Numbered from the stretch's first letter, positions 7,914 to 16,764 are shown. The stretch is DNA of 48,309 nt from Chloroflexus sp. MS-G (GCF_000735195.1 NZ_JPIM01000022.1:1-48309); one strand, 5' to 3'. The notes: a model not told the origin generated them from the letters alone. Translations and numbers: made by a program.

Positions 7914-9101
7914 ATGGACGCTGAGATTATCGCAATTGGTTCAGAACTCCTGCTCGGTGTAACGGTTGATACCAACAGTGCCTATCTTGCTCGCCAACTA
8001 GCGGCTGCGGGCGTCAATGTCTACCGCAAAATGGTCGTTGGCGACAATGTTGACCGCATCACTACCGCCGTTCGTGAGGCACTCAGCCGGGCCGATCTGG
8101 TGATCTGCACCGGTGGTCTCGGCCCAACCCTTGACGATGTTACTCGTGAAGCGGTAGCCGCTGCGCTGAATCGGCCCTTGGAGTTCCATCCCGAACTGCT
8201 CGATCAGATTGCCGCTCGTTTCGCAGCAATGAACCGCCCGATGAGCGAGAGCAACCGCCGACAGGCGTATGTTCCTGCGGGAGCGCGGATCATTCCTAAT
8301 CCACGTGGTACAGCGCCAGCCTTTCTGATCGAAGATGAGCGGGGAACCGTGGTGGTGCTGCCTGGAGTGCCGGGTGAGATGCGTTATCTGTTTGAAACGG
8401 CGGTTTTACCGTATCTTCGTGAGGAACGTGGCATCACGACCGTAATACTGGTGCGTACCCTGCATGCGGTCGGCCTCGGTGAAAGTGTGATCGGCGAGCG
8501 GATTGCCGATCTGATGCAACAGACTAACCCCACCGTCGGGATTTCAGCCAAACGTGCCCGCTACGAATTACGCATCGGTGCGCGTGCCGAAAGTCAGGCC
8601 GAAGCCGAAGCGATGATTGCCCGCACTGAGGCAATCATTCGCGAACGTCTCGGTCAATACTTGCTAGGAGAAGAAGAACTACCGACGGTGGTCGCTCGTC
8701 TTCTGCGAGAGCGCCATCAGACTCTGGCGCTCTACGAAGGAATCCTCCGTGCGCCGGTTTTGCAGGCCTTGTTGTCGCTGCCCGACAGTGATCAGGTGTT
8801 GCGTGGCGTAGAGATACATCCGCTCGATAGTCCCGCCGATACTCAGGCGGCATCAGACTTGGCTGCTGCTGGTGCAGCCAATGTCGCCGAACGCTGGCAA
8901 AGTAGCATCGGTTTAGGTGTCCAACCGGCAAGTTGGCCAGATACCAACGGCTTTACAAGCGTCTCGTTTGTGCTCATCACCCCTACGGGCGAACGACGGC
9001 TAAACCGTCCCTTTGATCTCCGCTCATCTGATGGCTTTGAGTTTATCGGAACAGCAGCGCTTGATCTCCTGCGTCGCTATCTAGCCGGGGAGCCGGAGTA
9101 G
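7914..9101 (+). CDS. cinA: CinA-like nucleotide/molybdopterin-fold protein, degenerate C-terminal domain
   Basis: The 395-residue protein starts with the CinA/MoaB-fold domain: AIGSELLLG at residues 6-14, CTGGLGPTLDDVT near residue 65, and LPGVPGEM near residue 150. In CinA this domain acts as an ADP-ribose or NMN-related pyrophosphatase. The linker YELRIGARAES is also typical. The C-terminal ~135 residues occupy the place of the nicotinamide-nucleotide deamidase (PncC) domain. Where active PncC domains have the ESCTGG motif, this protein has YEGILRAP, so the catalytic serine is absent. The deamidase activity is therefore probably lost. A GAGG sits upstream of the ATG. The stop overlaps by one base the GTG start of the next gene. 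Confidence 0.88.
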   Translation: MDAEIIAIGSELLLGVTVDTNSAYLARQLAAAGVNVYRKMVVGDNVDRITTAVREALSRADLVICTGGLGPTLDDVTREAVAAALNRPLEFHPELLDQIAARFAAMNRPMSESNRRQAYVPAGARIIPNPRGTAPAFLIEDERGTVVVLPGVPGEMRYLFETAVLPYLREERGITTVILVRTLHAVGLGESVIGERIADLMQQTNPTVGISAKRARYELRIGARAESQAEAEAMIARTEAIIRERLGQYLLGEEELPTVVARLLRERHQTLALYEGILRAPVLQALLSLPDSDQVLRGVEIHPLDSPADTQAASDLAAAGAANVAERWQSSIGLGVQPASWPDTNGFTSVSFVLITPTGERRLNRPFDLRSSDGFEFIGTAALDLLRRYLAGEPE

Positions 9102-9823
9102 TGTATACCTCATCATCACCGACAACGTTATCGGCGGCCATTGCCCTGATCTGCCGTGATCCGGCGTGGTGGTGGAAATGTCTGCTCCACGGGGCACTGG
9201 CAATGACGATTATCGGTTTGCCGTTAGCAGTTGGTTTCATTATGGAGAGCTATGATAATAGCCGCCGTGGCTTTCCCATCCCGTTACCTCCATGGCGTGA
9301 TTGGACATTGCGGGCCATAACCGGTATCCTGGCCTTGCTCATCGATCTGGCCTTCTTTGTTCTCCCCCTTATGATCGGTATTCTGGTGTTGGTGTGTAGT
9401 GGTCTGACGCTGGTGCTGGCCGCCCAAACGCAACTGCTCGAACCGGTTATGCGCGGTATTCTGAGCCTGATAGGGTTGCTTTGGGGGAGCCTGTTTCTCA
9501 TCGGTGTGGCCCCTATTGGTCGGCTTATCTTTGCCGAGGAGGGTCGGATTGAACAGGCCCTCAGCCTGGACACGGTGCGACGCGCATTCACACCGCCGTA
9601 CCGTACTTATTTCTGGCGCGCACGACTGACCAGTCTGGCTGCATATCTACCGGCTGGACTGTTAGCTGTGTTGATGTGGGGGCTGATGGTCTTGAATGCA
9701 CCACTGCCGCTAATCATTCTGGATGGGTGGTTCTTGTGCAGCGCCGGGGTCTTTGCCCAATTGGTCGGTGCTCAACTCTATGTAGCGGCGGAACGGCAGG
9801 CGCAACTGATGACTCGTGCCTGA
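9101..9823 (+). CDS. Polytopic membrane protein, DUF4013-like
   Basis: The 240-residue protein begins with a short soluble stretch containing RDPAWWWKCLLHG, like the DPDWWKI motif of DUF4013 proteins. It then shows about five hydrophobic spans (for example LAMTIIGLPLAVGF, LALLIDLAFFVLPLMIGILV and LLAVLMWGLMVL). The GTG start overlaps the cinA stop by one base, which suggests translational coupling. The next gene is a second member of the same family, so the pair may work together or come from duplication. DUF4013 proteins have no assigned function. Confidence 0.72.
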   Translation: MYTSSSPTTLSAAIALICRDPAWWWKCLLHGALAMTIIGLPLAVGFIMESYDNSRRGFPIPLPPWRDWTLRAITGILALLIDLAFFVLPLMIGILVLVCSGLTLVLAAQTQLLEPVMRGILSLIGLLWGSLFLIGVAPIGRLIFAEEGRIEQALSLDTVRRAFTPPYRTYFWRARLTSLAAYLPAGLLAVLMWGLMVLNAPLPLIILDGWFLCSAGVFAQLVGAQLYVAAERQAQLMTRA

Positions 9824-9857
9824 GTCGAGGCGAAATGGTTGCCCGCAGTATTTGCTG

Positions 9858-9880
9858 CCTGGTTCTTGATCGGGCTCGGA
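9858..9880 (+). repeat. Degenerate copy of the GGTTTTTGATCAGGCTCTGAG repeat
   Basis: This short stretch between the two DUF4013-like genes matches the dispersed repeat core at most positions (about 20 of 25). It is the most diverged copy in the window. Confidence 0.4.
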
Positions 9881-9949
9881 AAATGACACTTTGTTCAAAC
9901 GTTCTGTCGTTTTCGGAATGCCCATCAGAGAGCTTGATCGGAGTACCTC

Positions 9950-10618
9950 ATGAATCTTACACGCGCTTTTAGCTTCGTATTCGATGATCCAGACTGGTGG
10001 AAGATCACCCTTACAATCGGTCTTTTACAATTTATTCCATTTGTAGGGCAGATTGCTCTCCTGGGTTGTACTATTATGACTGCACGTTCGCTGGCGAGTG
10101 GGCAAGAAAGACCATTACCCAGATTGGATCAGATCGGTGATATATTTCGAGAAGGTTTCTCTAGTCTTATCATATCTGTTTTTTATTATTTACCAATAAT
10201 CATCTTTTCTTGTTTCTTTTTTTGTTTAGTCGGTGTTATCATTGCTTCCAGCAGTAATCGCGAACCGCCGTTTGGGATACTGATCGGCCTGTTGATCTGC
10301 TTCAGTATTATGCTATTGCCATTTACCCTTATTACCCAACCGGCATTACTCATCGGCATTGGTCGGTATGTGCAGACAGGCTCATTCAGTGCAGCCTTAC
10401 AGCCAGGAGAAATCTGGCAGTGGTTTCGCAATTATCCGGTAGAGTGGTTAGTCTTGTGGCTTGTTTCGGTGTTGTGCTATTTCGTTGCCAGCCTGGGAAG
10501 CATCTTCTTCATGATCGGTATCATCTTTAGCGTACCATATGCAGCGTTCGTCTTTGGTCATCTGCTTGGGCAAACGGTTCGACAGGTAACCACTACGCCA
10601 GCGCCACCGTCGTTGTAA
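9950..10618 (+). CDS. DUF4013 polytopic membrane protein
   Basis: The 222-residue protein opens with FSFVFDDPDWWKITLTIG, followed by IPFVGQIALLGCTIMTARSL, the recognisable start of DUF4013 proteins. About five membrane spans follow, including very hydrophobic runs such as LPIIIFSCFFFCLVGVIIA and LVLWLVSVLCYFVASLGSIF. It lies between a related membrane protein and a phosphatidyltransferase gene, all on the same strand. The 126-bp gap before it contains a degenerate repeat. No function is known for the family. The middle of the gene is richer in T than its neighbours, which follows from the hydrophobic codons. Confidence 0.85.
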   Translation: MNLTRAFSFVFDDPDWWKITLTIGLLQFIPFVGQIALLGCTIMTARSLASGQERPLPRLDQIGDIFREGFSSLIISVFYYLPIIIFSCFFFCLVGVIIASSSNREPPFGILIGLLICFSIMLLPFTLITQPALLIGIGRYVQTGSFSAALQPGEIWQWFRNYPVEWLVLWLVSVLCYFVASLGSIFFMIGIIFSVPYAAFVFGHLLGQTVRQVTTTPAPPSL

Positions 10619-10637
10619 CTACAATTAGGAGGACGCA

Positions 10638-11192
10638 ATGGCTTTTCGCGACCTCATTCAGCCACGAGAACTGCTCTATCCATCAAATCTGTTGACGATC
10701 AGTCGTTTGCTGCTCTTACCGGCAACAATTTACTACATGCAGCGCAATGACCGTCGTCAACGGGCGTTGGTATTACTGGCGCTTACGATGCTCACCGACG
10801 CTCTCGATGGACCGATTGCCCGTCGGCGTGGCGAAGTGTCGAAGCTAGGCCAAATTCTCGACCCAATTGCCGATAAGGTGTTGATCGACTCGGCAGCAGT
10901 GATGCTGTCTCGCACACGCGGGTTTCCGTGGTGGGCAACCGGCTTACTCATCTTCCGCGATGTTGGGATTTTACTTGCCGGATTCGTTGTTCTGCGCCGC
11001 AAAGCCCATATTACCACCGCAGCCAGTAGTGGTAAGCTAACGACCCTGGCGATGACGCTGGTTGCGTTGCTTTATCTGGCTGGAGGTCCGCGCTGGGGCA
11101 AACCGGCTCTTTACGCAGCACTGATCCCATTTGGTTTTTCGTTTGTGGAATATGGCTGGCGTTTCTGGAAGATTATGTGCACGGATAATTGA
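10638..11192 (+). CDS. CDP-alcohol phosphatidyltransferase (PgsA-like)
   Basis: The 184-residue membrane enzyme carries the full CDP-alcohol phosphatidyltransferase signature DG-x2-AR-x8-G-x3-D-x3-D in LDGPIARRRGEVSKLGQILD and the following PIAD. It transfers a phosphatidyl group from CDP-diacylglycerol to an alcohol, most often glycerol-3-phosphate (PgsA). The N-terminal LLTISRLLLLPATIYYM matches the usual first membrane segment. AGGAGG precedes the ATG by a normal distance. The acceptor alcohol cannot be fixed from the motif, so phosphatidylglycerophosphate synthase is likely but not certain, and I leave the symbol blank. It ends the plus-strand gene run and converges with the zinc-ribbon protein gene. 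Confidence 0.88.
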   Translation: MAFRDLIQPRELLYPSNLLTISRLLLLPATIYYMQRNDRRQRALVLLALTMLTDALDGPIARRRGEVSKLGQILDPIADKVLIDSAAVMLSRTRGFPWWATGLLIFRDVGILLAGFVVLRRKAHITTAASSGKLTTLAMTLVALLYLAGGPRWGKPALYAALIPFGFSFVEYGWRFWKIMCTDN

Positions 11193-11205
11193 TGGCACGA
11201 ACTGT

Positions 11206-11229
11206 AGGGGCAGGACGAAACCGGCCCCT
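11206..11229. terminator. Bidirectional terminator-like hairpin between convergent genes
   Basis: AGGGGC (11206-11211), continuing to GG, pairs with CC and GCCCCT (11224-11229) around a short A-rich loop, with one mismatch. It lies in the 43-bp gap between two convergent stop codons, as expected for a shared terminator, although there is no U-run. Confidence 0.5.
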
Positions 11230-11235
11230 GACAAT

Positions 11236-12390
11236 TCATCGCTTGCGTATGGTAATCTCGTCGTAACGTACAATCGCGCCGGCTTTATCAAAACTGGTAA
11301 CTGCCAGACCAATCTCGCCACTGGTAAAGGTCGGATCACGGGTCTTTTCGAGCTGACGGTCGTTGACAAAGAGAGTAATCTCGTCGCCGTTCAGTACTAC
11401 CCGGAGGCGGTTCTTTGCCGCATTGATCACGTTATGCTTGGTCCAATCGATGAGCGTGACCCACTGATCGTCTTTTAACAGTTCGAGTGCGTAGTAGCCA
11501 TCGTTGGATACACTGAACAAGTAGAAGTTGTTGGAATCCTGATAGTGGAAGATCAGCCCGGCTGCAACGTTTGCACTGTTCGCGGGAACTGAATAGCTCG
11601 TTTCGATTACCACATCACGGTATGTTCCTTCTACCAGCGCCCATACCAGCATCTCTGATTGTTTCACTTCGATGACGTAGTTGCCCTGGTCATAGGCGTA
11701 ACGCGAGCTCCTATCTTCCCTCTCCCCTAGATTGCTCGCCTGCGGGTCTTCAAAATCGTCACGAAACAAGACTTGCCCATCGGTGACCGGTGCAACGGCG
11801 CCGCTGCTACCGGTGGTTGGCGATGTCGATATCAGGTCTTCCGAAACGGTATTGAACATTGAGATCGATAGGAGTATGGCCACACATGTAACTATAAATA
11901 TGAGAAGTAAACAGCCACCTCCACCAACCAGCCCCCACACCAACCAGTTGTTTGAGCGTTGCGCCGTCATACCGGTCGTAGAGGGGATTTGTAGTGGGCT
12001 GGGGTGCGTTGATAATCCGCCGTATGCAGGAGGTGGCGGCGGCAGAAACGGATCAGGAGGTGTTCCTACGCTCTGTACAGGAGGAATAACGGGTGGTACT
12101 CCTGGTGGTGACTGAGGTGGTGACGACCCGACCGGCGGCTGCGTTGGTGGCAACACGACCGTTGGTGGTACTCCGGCTGGTGGTTGATTGGGCGGCAACA
12201 CGACCGTTGGAACGCCGGCTGGCGGTTGATCGGGCGGCAATACGACCGTTGGAACGCCGGTTGGTGGTTGGGGTGGAGTTGCGGCTGAGTTTCCGGGAAC
12301 GCGCGTACCACACTCTGGACAAAAACGATCTTCGGGGGACAACTTACGGCCACATTGAGCGCAGAAGGTAGGCGATTGTGGTTCACTCAT
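11236..12390 (-). CDS. Zinc-ribbon, proline-repeat membrane protein with C-terminal LamG/DUF1080-like domain
   Basis: The 384-residue protein has four visible parts. An N-terminal zinc ribbon has C10, C13, C24 and C27 (CAQCGRKL, then CPECG). A proline-rich stretch at about 35-140 contains three near-identical units like PPAGVPTVVLPP. One membrane span lies at about residues 150-178. A roughly 180-residue extracytoplasmic beta domain (DDFEDP, then LIFHYQDSNNFYLFSV, then LRVVLNGDEITLFVND) resembles concanavalin-like LamG/DUF1080 sugar-binding folds. AAGGAG precedes the ATG. The gene starts 28 bp after hisC on the same strand. The role is unknown; the layout suggests a surface sensor or binding protein with a cytoplasmic zinc ribbon. 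Confidence 0.8.
   Translation of the reverse strand: MSEPQSPTFCAQCGRKLSPEDRFCPECGTRVPGNSAATPPQPPTGVPTVVLPPDQPPAGVPTVVLPPNQPPAGVPPTVVLPPTQPPVGSSPPQSPPGVPPVIPPVQSVGTPPDPFLPPPPPAYGGLSTHPSPLQIPSTTGMTAQRSNNWLVWGLVGGGGCLLLIFIVTCVAILLSISMFNTVSEDLISTSPTTGSSGAVAPVTDGQVLFRDDFEDPQASNLGEREDRSSRYAYDQGNYVIEVKQSEMLVWALVEGTYRDVVIETSYSVPANSANVAAGLIFHYQDSNNFYLFSVSNDGYYALELLKDDQWVTLIDWTKHNVINAAKNRLRVVLNGDEITLFVNDRQLEKTRDPTFTSGEIGLAVTSFDKAGAIVRYDEITIRKR
12130..12285 (-). repeat. In-gene tandem repeat encoding proline-rich units
   Basis: Three copies of a 42-45 bp unit, recognisable from CAACACGACC or CAATACGACC at 12151, 12196 and 12238, encode 14-15 residue PPAGVPTVVLPP-type units. One unit has an extra codon. 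Such repeats can change copy number by slippage. Confidence 0.8.
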
Positions 12391-12418
12391 ATTATCTCCT
12401 TAGTGTGACGCACTATGC

Positions 12419-13501
12419 TTATCGGCAAGATCTGCGCAGTATCTCGCGCAACGCTGCAACAAACATCTCATTCTCGGTGTGGGTACCAAATGAAACCCGC
12501 ATCCAACCTGGTAATCCCCAGCCACTGAGTGGCGTTACCAACACCCCACGTTGGGCCAGCGCGGCTGCTACTGTCGTATCATCAGGCACTGCTACCACCA
12601 CAAAGTTCGTCTCACCCGGAATAACGGTAAGCCCCATCGCCCGCAGTTGGGTGGTCAGAAACGTTCGACTGGCGGTAGCATGCGCTAGTGAACGTTCGAG
12701 ATGTTCGGCGTCGTCGAGTGCTGCCAGACCGGCAATCTGAGCCAGGGTATTGACGTTGAACACCGGTCGTACTCGTTCAAGATAAGCGATCAGGTCGGGG
12801 TTGCCGAAGGCGTAACCCAAGCGTAGCCCGGCCAAGCCGTGAATTTTGGCAAAGGTACGTAGTACCAACAGGTTCTCCTGGCCGGCTCGCACCAGCGGTA
12901 AGAGATCGGGAAAATCGGGACGAGTGACAAATTCCCGATACGCCTCATCAACTATCACCAGCACATCGCTTGGTACCTGTTCAAGAAACCTCATCAGTTC
13001 CGCTGCGCCAACGGTTGTGCCGGTCGGATTATTGGGATTACAGACAAAGACCAGGCGAGTCTGTGGGGTAATCGCGGTGACCATTGCCGGTAGATCGTGC
13101 GTCATCTCACGCAGGGGAACCTGGCGGGCAATTGCGCCCTGGGCCTGAATGCGTCGTGCATAGCTGATAAACGATCCCTGAGCCAGTACGGCTTCATCGC
13201 CTTCACCGAGCAGTGCGTGGCAGACCAACATAATCAACTCATCCGAACCATTGCCGAGCATCACCTGATCGGGTCGCACATCAAACCGCTCGGCGAGCGC
13301 ATATTTCAGGGTAGTGCCGCTGGCATCGGGATAGCGATGGATATTGTTCAGCGCAGCCTGAAGTGCAGCCAACGCCCGCGGTGAAGGGCCTAACGGGTTT
13401 TCGTTCGCTGCCAACCGCACAGACACCACGTCGGATGTGGTGCGTCGCGGTGGCGGGGCGGGGGGTAATGCCTGCACAAACGATTTCTTACGAACTGGCA
13501 C
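12419..13501 (-). CDS. hisC: Histidinol-phosphate aminotransferase
   Basis: The 360-residue fold-type I PLP enzyme converts imidazole-acetol phosphate to histidinol phosphate with glutamate. Seen motifs are ANENPLGPSP near residue 33, NPNNPTGT at 155-162, DEAYREF at 185-191 and the PLP lysine K219 in RTFAKIHGLAGLRLGY. The arginine of the carboxylate pocket is in WMRVSFGTHTENE. The start is GTG with GAGGAG 7 nt upstream. It is 14 nt downstream of the histidine kinase gene and 28 nt upstream of the zinc-ribbon protein gene, so it lies inside an operon without other histidine genes. Some HisC-like enzymes act on aromatic amino acids, so the substrate is likely rather than proven. Confidence 0.9.
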   Translation of the reverse strand: MPVRKKSFVQALPPAPPPRRTTSDVVSVRLAANENPLGPSPRALAALQAALNNIHRYPDASGTTLKYALAERFDVRPDQVMLGNGSDELIMLVCHALLGEGDEAVLAQGSFISYARRIQAQGAIARQVPLREMTHDLPAMVTAITPQTRLVFVCNPNNPTGTTVGAAELMRFLEQVPSDVLVIVDEAYREFVTRPDFPDLLPLVRAGQENLLVLRTFAKIHGLAGLRLGYAFGNPDLIAYLERVRPVFNVNTLAQIAGLAALDDAEHLERSLAHATASRTFLTTQLRAMGLTVIPGETNFVVVAVPDDTTVAAALAQRGVLVTPLSGWGLPGWMRVSFGTHTENEMFVAALREILRRSCR

Positions 13502-13515
13502 GTGAATACTCCTCG

Positions 13516-15726
13516 TTAACGTAACTCTGGGATGCGATCATTGGCTGAACGTTGCGGTTGTTCAACCGGTAAGAGCACCATAAAGGTACTACCCTGACCT
13601 TCACGGCTTTCGATCCAGATCTGACCACCGTGCATCTGGACGATTTCACGGCTCAGGTAGAGGCCCAGCCCTAGCCCTTCGGCCTGTCGGCCTGGTGCAC
13701 GGTAATAGCGCTGGAAGACGCGCTCCTGTTCTTCGGGTGGAATGCCTGGCCCCTGATCGCTGACACTAATCAGAACGGCAGGTATCTGACTGTTCAACAG
13801 AATGGCACGCCGGAGACGCACACCGATCACGCTCTCGGGAGGGCTGTACTTGATGGCATTACTGATCAGATTGGTCAAAACCTGACGAATACGCATCGGA
13901 TCGCAAGTGATGATCAATTCAGCCGTTTCACCTTCGAGCAGTAACTCTCGATTACCGGCGCTGGGCCGCTGCTGATCGATAACCTGTTGGACTAAGGTCA
14001 CCAGATTGATCTGCTGGTACTGCAAATCAAACTGACCGGAATCGAGACGAGAAACATCGAGCAAATTATCCACCAGGCGCAGCATATGCGATACCTGTTG
14101 GGTGAGAATTGTCAACCCGTGCAGATCGCGGGGATCACCCTCGCGCTGTTGTTCACGTCGTAGCAAGAGATCGGCATAACTGCGCACCGCTGCCAGTGGA
14201 CTGCGCAATTCATGGGCAGCTACAGCCAGGAATTCATCTTTCGCCCGTTGGACCTTCTGCGTTGCGGTAATATCACGGAATGTAATCACGGCGCCCTCGA
14301 CTTCTCCCCGTTCATTGACTGCCGGTGCACCGCTGAAGCTAAAAAAGCGTTCGGCGTTATCGGGTAAGCGCCGCATCAACCGATAATCAGAGAACGTCTC
14401 GCCGCGAAGGGCACGGGTGAACGGAAGTTCATCGGGCGTTAGCGGATGACCATCGAGATCACGCAGATCATAGAGTTCCGGAATGGTTGCCAGGGGGGTT
14501 TCAAAACTCAAATTGGCCTGGGGGAGCAGATCATGGGCCGCCTGATTCGCCAGTGTCAGCCGACCATAGCGATCACAGAGTAACACCCCTTCGGCAATCG
14601 ACTCGACGACCGTATGAAATTTCCGTCGCTCACGCTGGCTGTCTTCGTACAAGCGAACGTTCGCAATCGCAAAGCCAACCTGATTGCAGATTGGCATCAA
14701 CATATCTTTATCAATTGCCCTGGTGAATTCTAGATCGCCGAACAATGCCAGTACACCGGTAACTGTACCACCGGCCAGTAGCGGAAGATACGCTGCGGCC
14801 ATCAGGCCAGCTTCCAGCAGCGGCGTTTCACCACGTTCCGACAAGAGGGGACGAACGGCAGGTTGACCGTAACGCACAATCTCGGCGCAGGGGCTGGCAT
14901 CAACCGCGACCTGGTCGAAACAGCTCAGCGCTGCCGGGTCCATATGAGACCAGGCACTGATCTGGAGCCGTTCTTGAGCCGGGTCGAACAGCAAAAGCGC
15001 ACCACTCTGGGCTGGTGTGAGTTCGAGGACGACGGTCAACACGCTCTGCACCAGATCAGGTAGATCGGCAGCGGTGCTGATCGAGGTAACAACAGCATCA
15101 AACGCCTTCAACCGCTGATGACTACGGCGAAGTTCATCGTAGAGCTGGGCATTGCGAATCGCTGCCGCGACCATCCCAGCAATCATCTCGAGGTCAACTG
15201 TTGCTAGTCGGAAAGAATCGGTAGGAACACCGATCAATTCCAGTACACCAACAAACGATGGTCCGGCTCGTAATGGGATGGCGGTTACTATCAAGCTACG
15301 GGGTAGCAGATCGCCGATAGCCTGAAACACCGCTTGCGCCTCGGGTGATGCAATGCCCTGGAGTTCGCGATAGCCGTGCTCGCCATGTTGTTGCACAAGA
15401 GCTTCGCGTTGCCAGGCTAATCCGGCTGCACCCTCACCGCTGCGTAACCTGAGCCGCAGCCATTGATCATACGTAGCAGGAGGCATCGTCAAGCCGGCCT
15501 GTGCAACCGGTTGCAAACTGCTGCCCTTAACCAACCAGAGAACCGCCGCCGTAACTGCCGGTAACATGTCAATCACACCCGTCACCAGCGCCGGAAAGAG
15601 GCGTTCTGGTTCTTGCAACGCCAGCCAGGTAATACCGGTCTGCAACCAACGTTGTACTCGTTCGGTAGGGATTGACCGTTCGTTTACCTGATCAGAAAGA
15701 TGCAGCTCAGACTGGTGCTCCGTCAT
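13516..15726 (-). CDS. Sensor histidine kinase with GAF and PAS domains
   Basis: The cytoplasmic kinase of 736 residues has no membrane span. It contains two GAF-type sensor domains (about 40-200 and 215-370) and a PAS domain (ESIAEGVLLCDRYGRLTLAN onward). The H-box follows with the phosphorylated H505 (AAHELRSPLAAVRSY). The ATPase domain has the N-box NLISNAIKYSP, the G1 motif DQGPGIP and the G2 motif GLGLGLYLS. It should autophosphorylate in response to a small-molecule or redox signal. The start is ATG at 15726, sharing ATGA with the stop of the epimerase gene. No response regulator is adjacent; the nearest receiver is the single-domain protein at 3976-4353. Confidence 0.92.
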   Translation of the reverse strand: MTEHQSELHLSDQVNERSIPTERVQRWLQTGITWLALQEPERLFPALVTGVIDMLPAVTAAVLWLVKGSSLQPVAQAGLTMPPATYDQWLRLRLRSGEGAAGLAWQREALVQQHGEHGYRELQGIASPEAQAVFQAIGDLLPRSLIVTAIPLRAGPSFVGVLELIGVPTDSFRLATVDLEMIAGMVAAAIRNAQLYDELRRSHQRLKAFDAVVTSISTAADLPDLVQSVLTVVLELTPAQSGALLLFDPAQERLQISAWSHMDPAALSCFDQVAVDASPCAEIVRYGQPAVRPLLSERGETPLLEAGLMAAAYLPLLAGGTVTGVLALFGDLEFTRAIDKDMLMPICNQVGFAIANVRLYEDSQRERRKFHTVVESIAEGVLLCDRYGRLTLANQAAHDLLPQANLSFETPLATIPELYDLRDLDGHPLTPDELPFTRALRGETFSDYRLMRRLPDNAERFFSFSGAPAVNERGEVEGAVITFRDITATQKVQRAKDEFLAVAAHELRSPLAAVRSYADLLLRREQQREGDPRDLHGLTILTQQVSHMLRLVDNLLDVSRLDSGQFDLQYQQINLVTLVQQVIDQQRPSAGNRELLLEGETAELIITCDPMRIRQVLTNLISNAIKYSPPESVIGVRLRRAILLNSQIPAVLISVSDQGPGIPPEEQERVFQRYYRAPGRQAEGLGLGLYLSREIVQMHGGQIWIESREGQGSTFMVLLPVEQPQRSANDRIPELR

Positions 15727-16667
15727 ACGGTCTTCTCTCTGTGCGACCATGCTACGGCACGGCGAATGCCTTCAGGCAACGGCACCTGCGGCTGAAAACC
15801 CAGCAATTCACGGGCCTGGCGAATATCGGCTACGTAGTAGTTCACTTCGCCAACCCGCTTAGCCGGTTGGACGATGATCTCCGGTTGACGACCTAACACC
15901 TGACCTATCAACTCGGCAACTCGAATCAGCGTATTCCCCTCGCCATAAGCCAGATTGATGGTACGATTGACCACTTCCCCACTACATAAACGTGTGATAC
16001 CACGCATAATACCATCGATACAATCATCGATATAGGTAAAATCGAGTACCTTATCGCTACCGTACACCGTTACCGGTTCACCTCGACTGATCCGATGGAT
16101 AAACAACGGAATCACCCGTTCCATGCGGTTAAGATCGTTATCAAAACGGCCATAAACGTTGGAAAAGCGAAACACAATGTAGCGTAAGCCGTAGCAACGT
16201 GCGTAAGCGTAGATCAACGCTTCACCGGCAATTTTTGACGCCGAGTATGGACTTTCGGTAAAGCTAAAATCGGCGCGAGTCTCTTCAGTGATATACCGAT
16301 GAATATCGCCGTATACCTCACGCGATGAGGCAAAGATGATTGGCAAGTCGTGTAGTCGGCAATATTCGAGCACATTATACGTAATGTTGATATTTTCTAA
16401 CGCACGATGCGGTTCGGTGACCAGGTCATGGACTTTGGCATTGGCTGCGAGATGCACAACCAGATCACACGGTGGATAAGGTGCACCACCGATGCCTGCC
16501 CGAAAATCGCGTTGCGGAACCGCAAGGTCTTGTAACAACGTAGGGATACGATCAGTCCACGTGTTCACCCGTCGGTCAATCCCAAAAACATCATGACCCG
16601 CCTCAAGTAACCGCAGGCCGAGATTGGTGCCGATCATGCCAGAAGAACCGGTGATTAGGATGCGCAT
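15723..16667 (-). CDS. NAD-dependent epimerase/dehydratase (extended SDR)
   Basis: The 314-residue protein is an extended short-chain dehydrogenase acting on nucleotide sugars. The NAD-binding GSSGMIG is at the N-terminus (MRILITGSSGMIGTNLGL) and the catalytic Tyr and Lys are in SPYSASKIAGEAL. VYGSDKVLDFTYIDDCIDG and PLPEGIRRAV are typical of UDP-glucose or GDP-sugar epimerases. The start at 16667 is preferred over an upstream in-frame ATG at 16772, because a good -10 (16759-16764) lies between them and the Rossmann fold begins at MRILITG. Its stop overlaps the kinase start (ATGA). The precise sugar is unknown. Confidence 0.88.
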   Translation of the reverse strand: MRILITGSSGMIGTNLGLRLLEAGHDVFGIDRRVNTWTDRIPTLLQDLAVPQRDFRAGIGGAPYPPCDLVVHLAANAKVHDLVTEPHRALENINITYNVLEYCRLHDLPIIFASSREVYGDIHRYITEETRADFSFTESPYSASKIAGEALIYAYARCYGLRYIVFRFSNVYGRFDNDLNRMERVIPLFIHRISRGEPVTVYGSDKVLDFTYIDDCIDGIMRGITRLCSGEVVNRTINLAYGEGNTLIRVAELIGQVLGRQPEIIVQPAKRVGEVNYYVADIRQARELLGFQPQVPLPEGIRRAVAWSHREKTV

Positions 16668-16758
16668 TGATAGAACCGTATTGCCAATCAGTGAAAAGGT
16701 CATGTACACGTCACTTGCGGCGCATGCCCGTTTGATGCCTTCAGCGACGTGTGCTAAC

Positions 16759-16764
16759 AGTATA
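16759..16764 (-). promoter_or_regulatory. Extended -10 promoter for the epimerase-kinase-hisC operon
   Basis: Read on the minus strand the sequence is TGCTATACT, an extended -10 (TGn plus TATACT). It would start transcription near 16752, about 85 nt before the epimerase ATG. The -35 is weak (TTAGCC at 17 bp), as is usual for extended -10 promoters. Confidence 0.5.
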
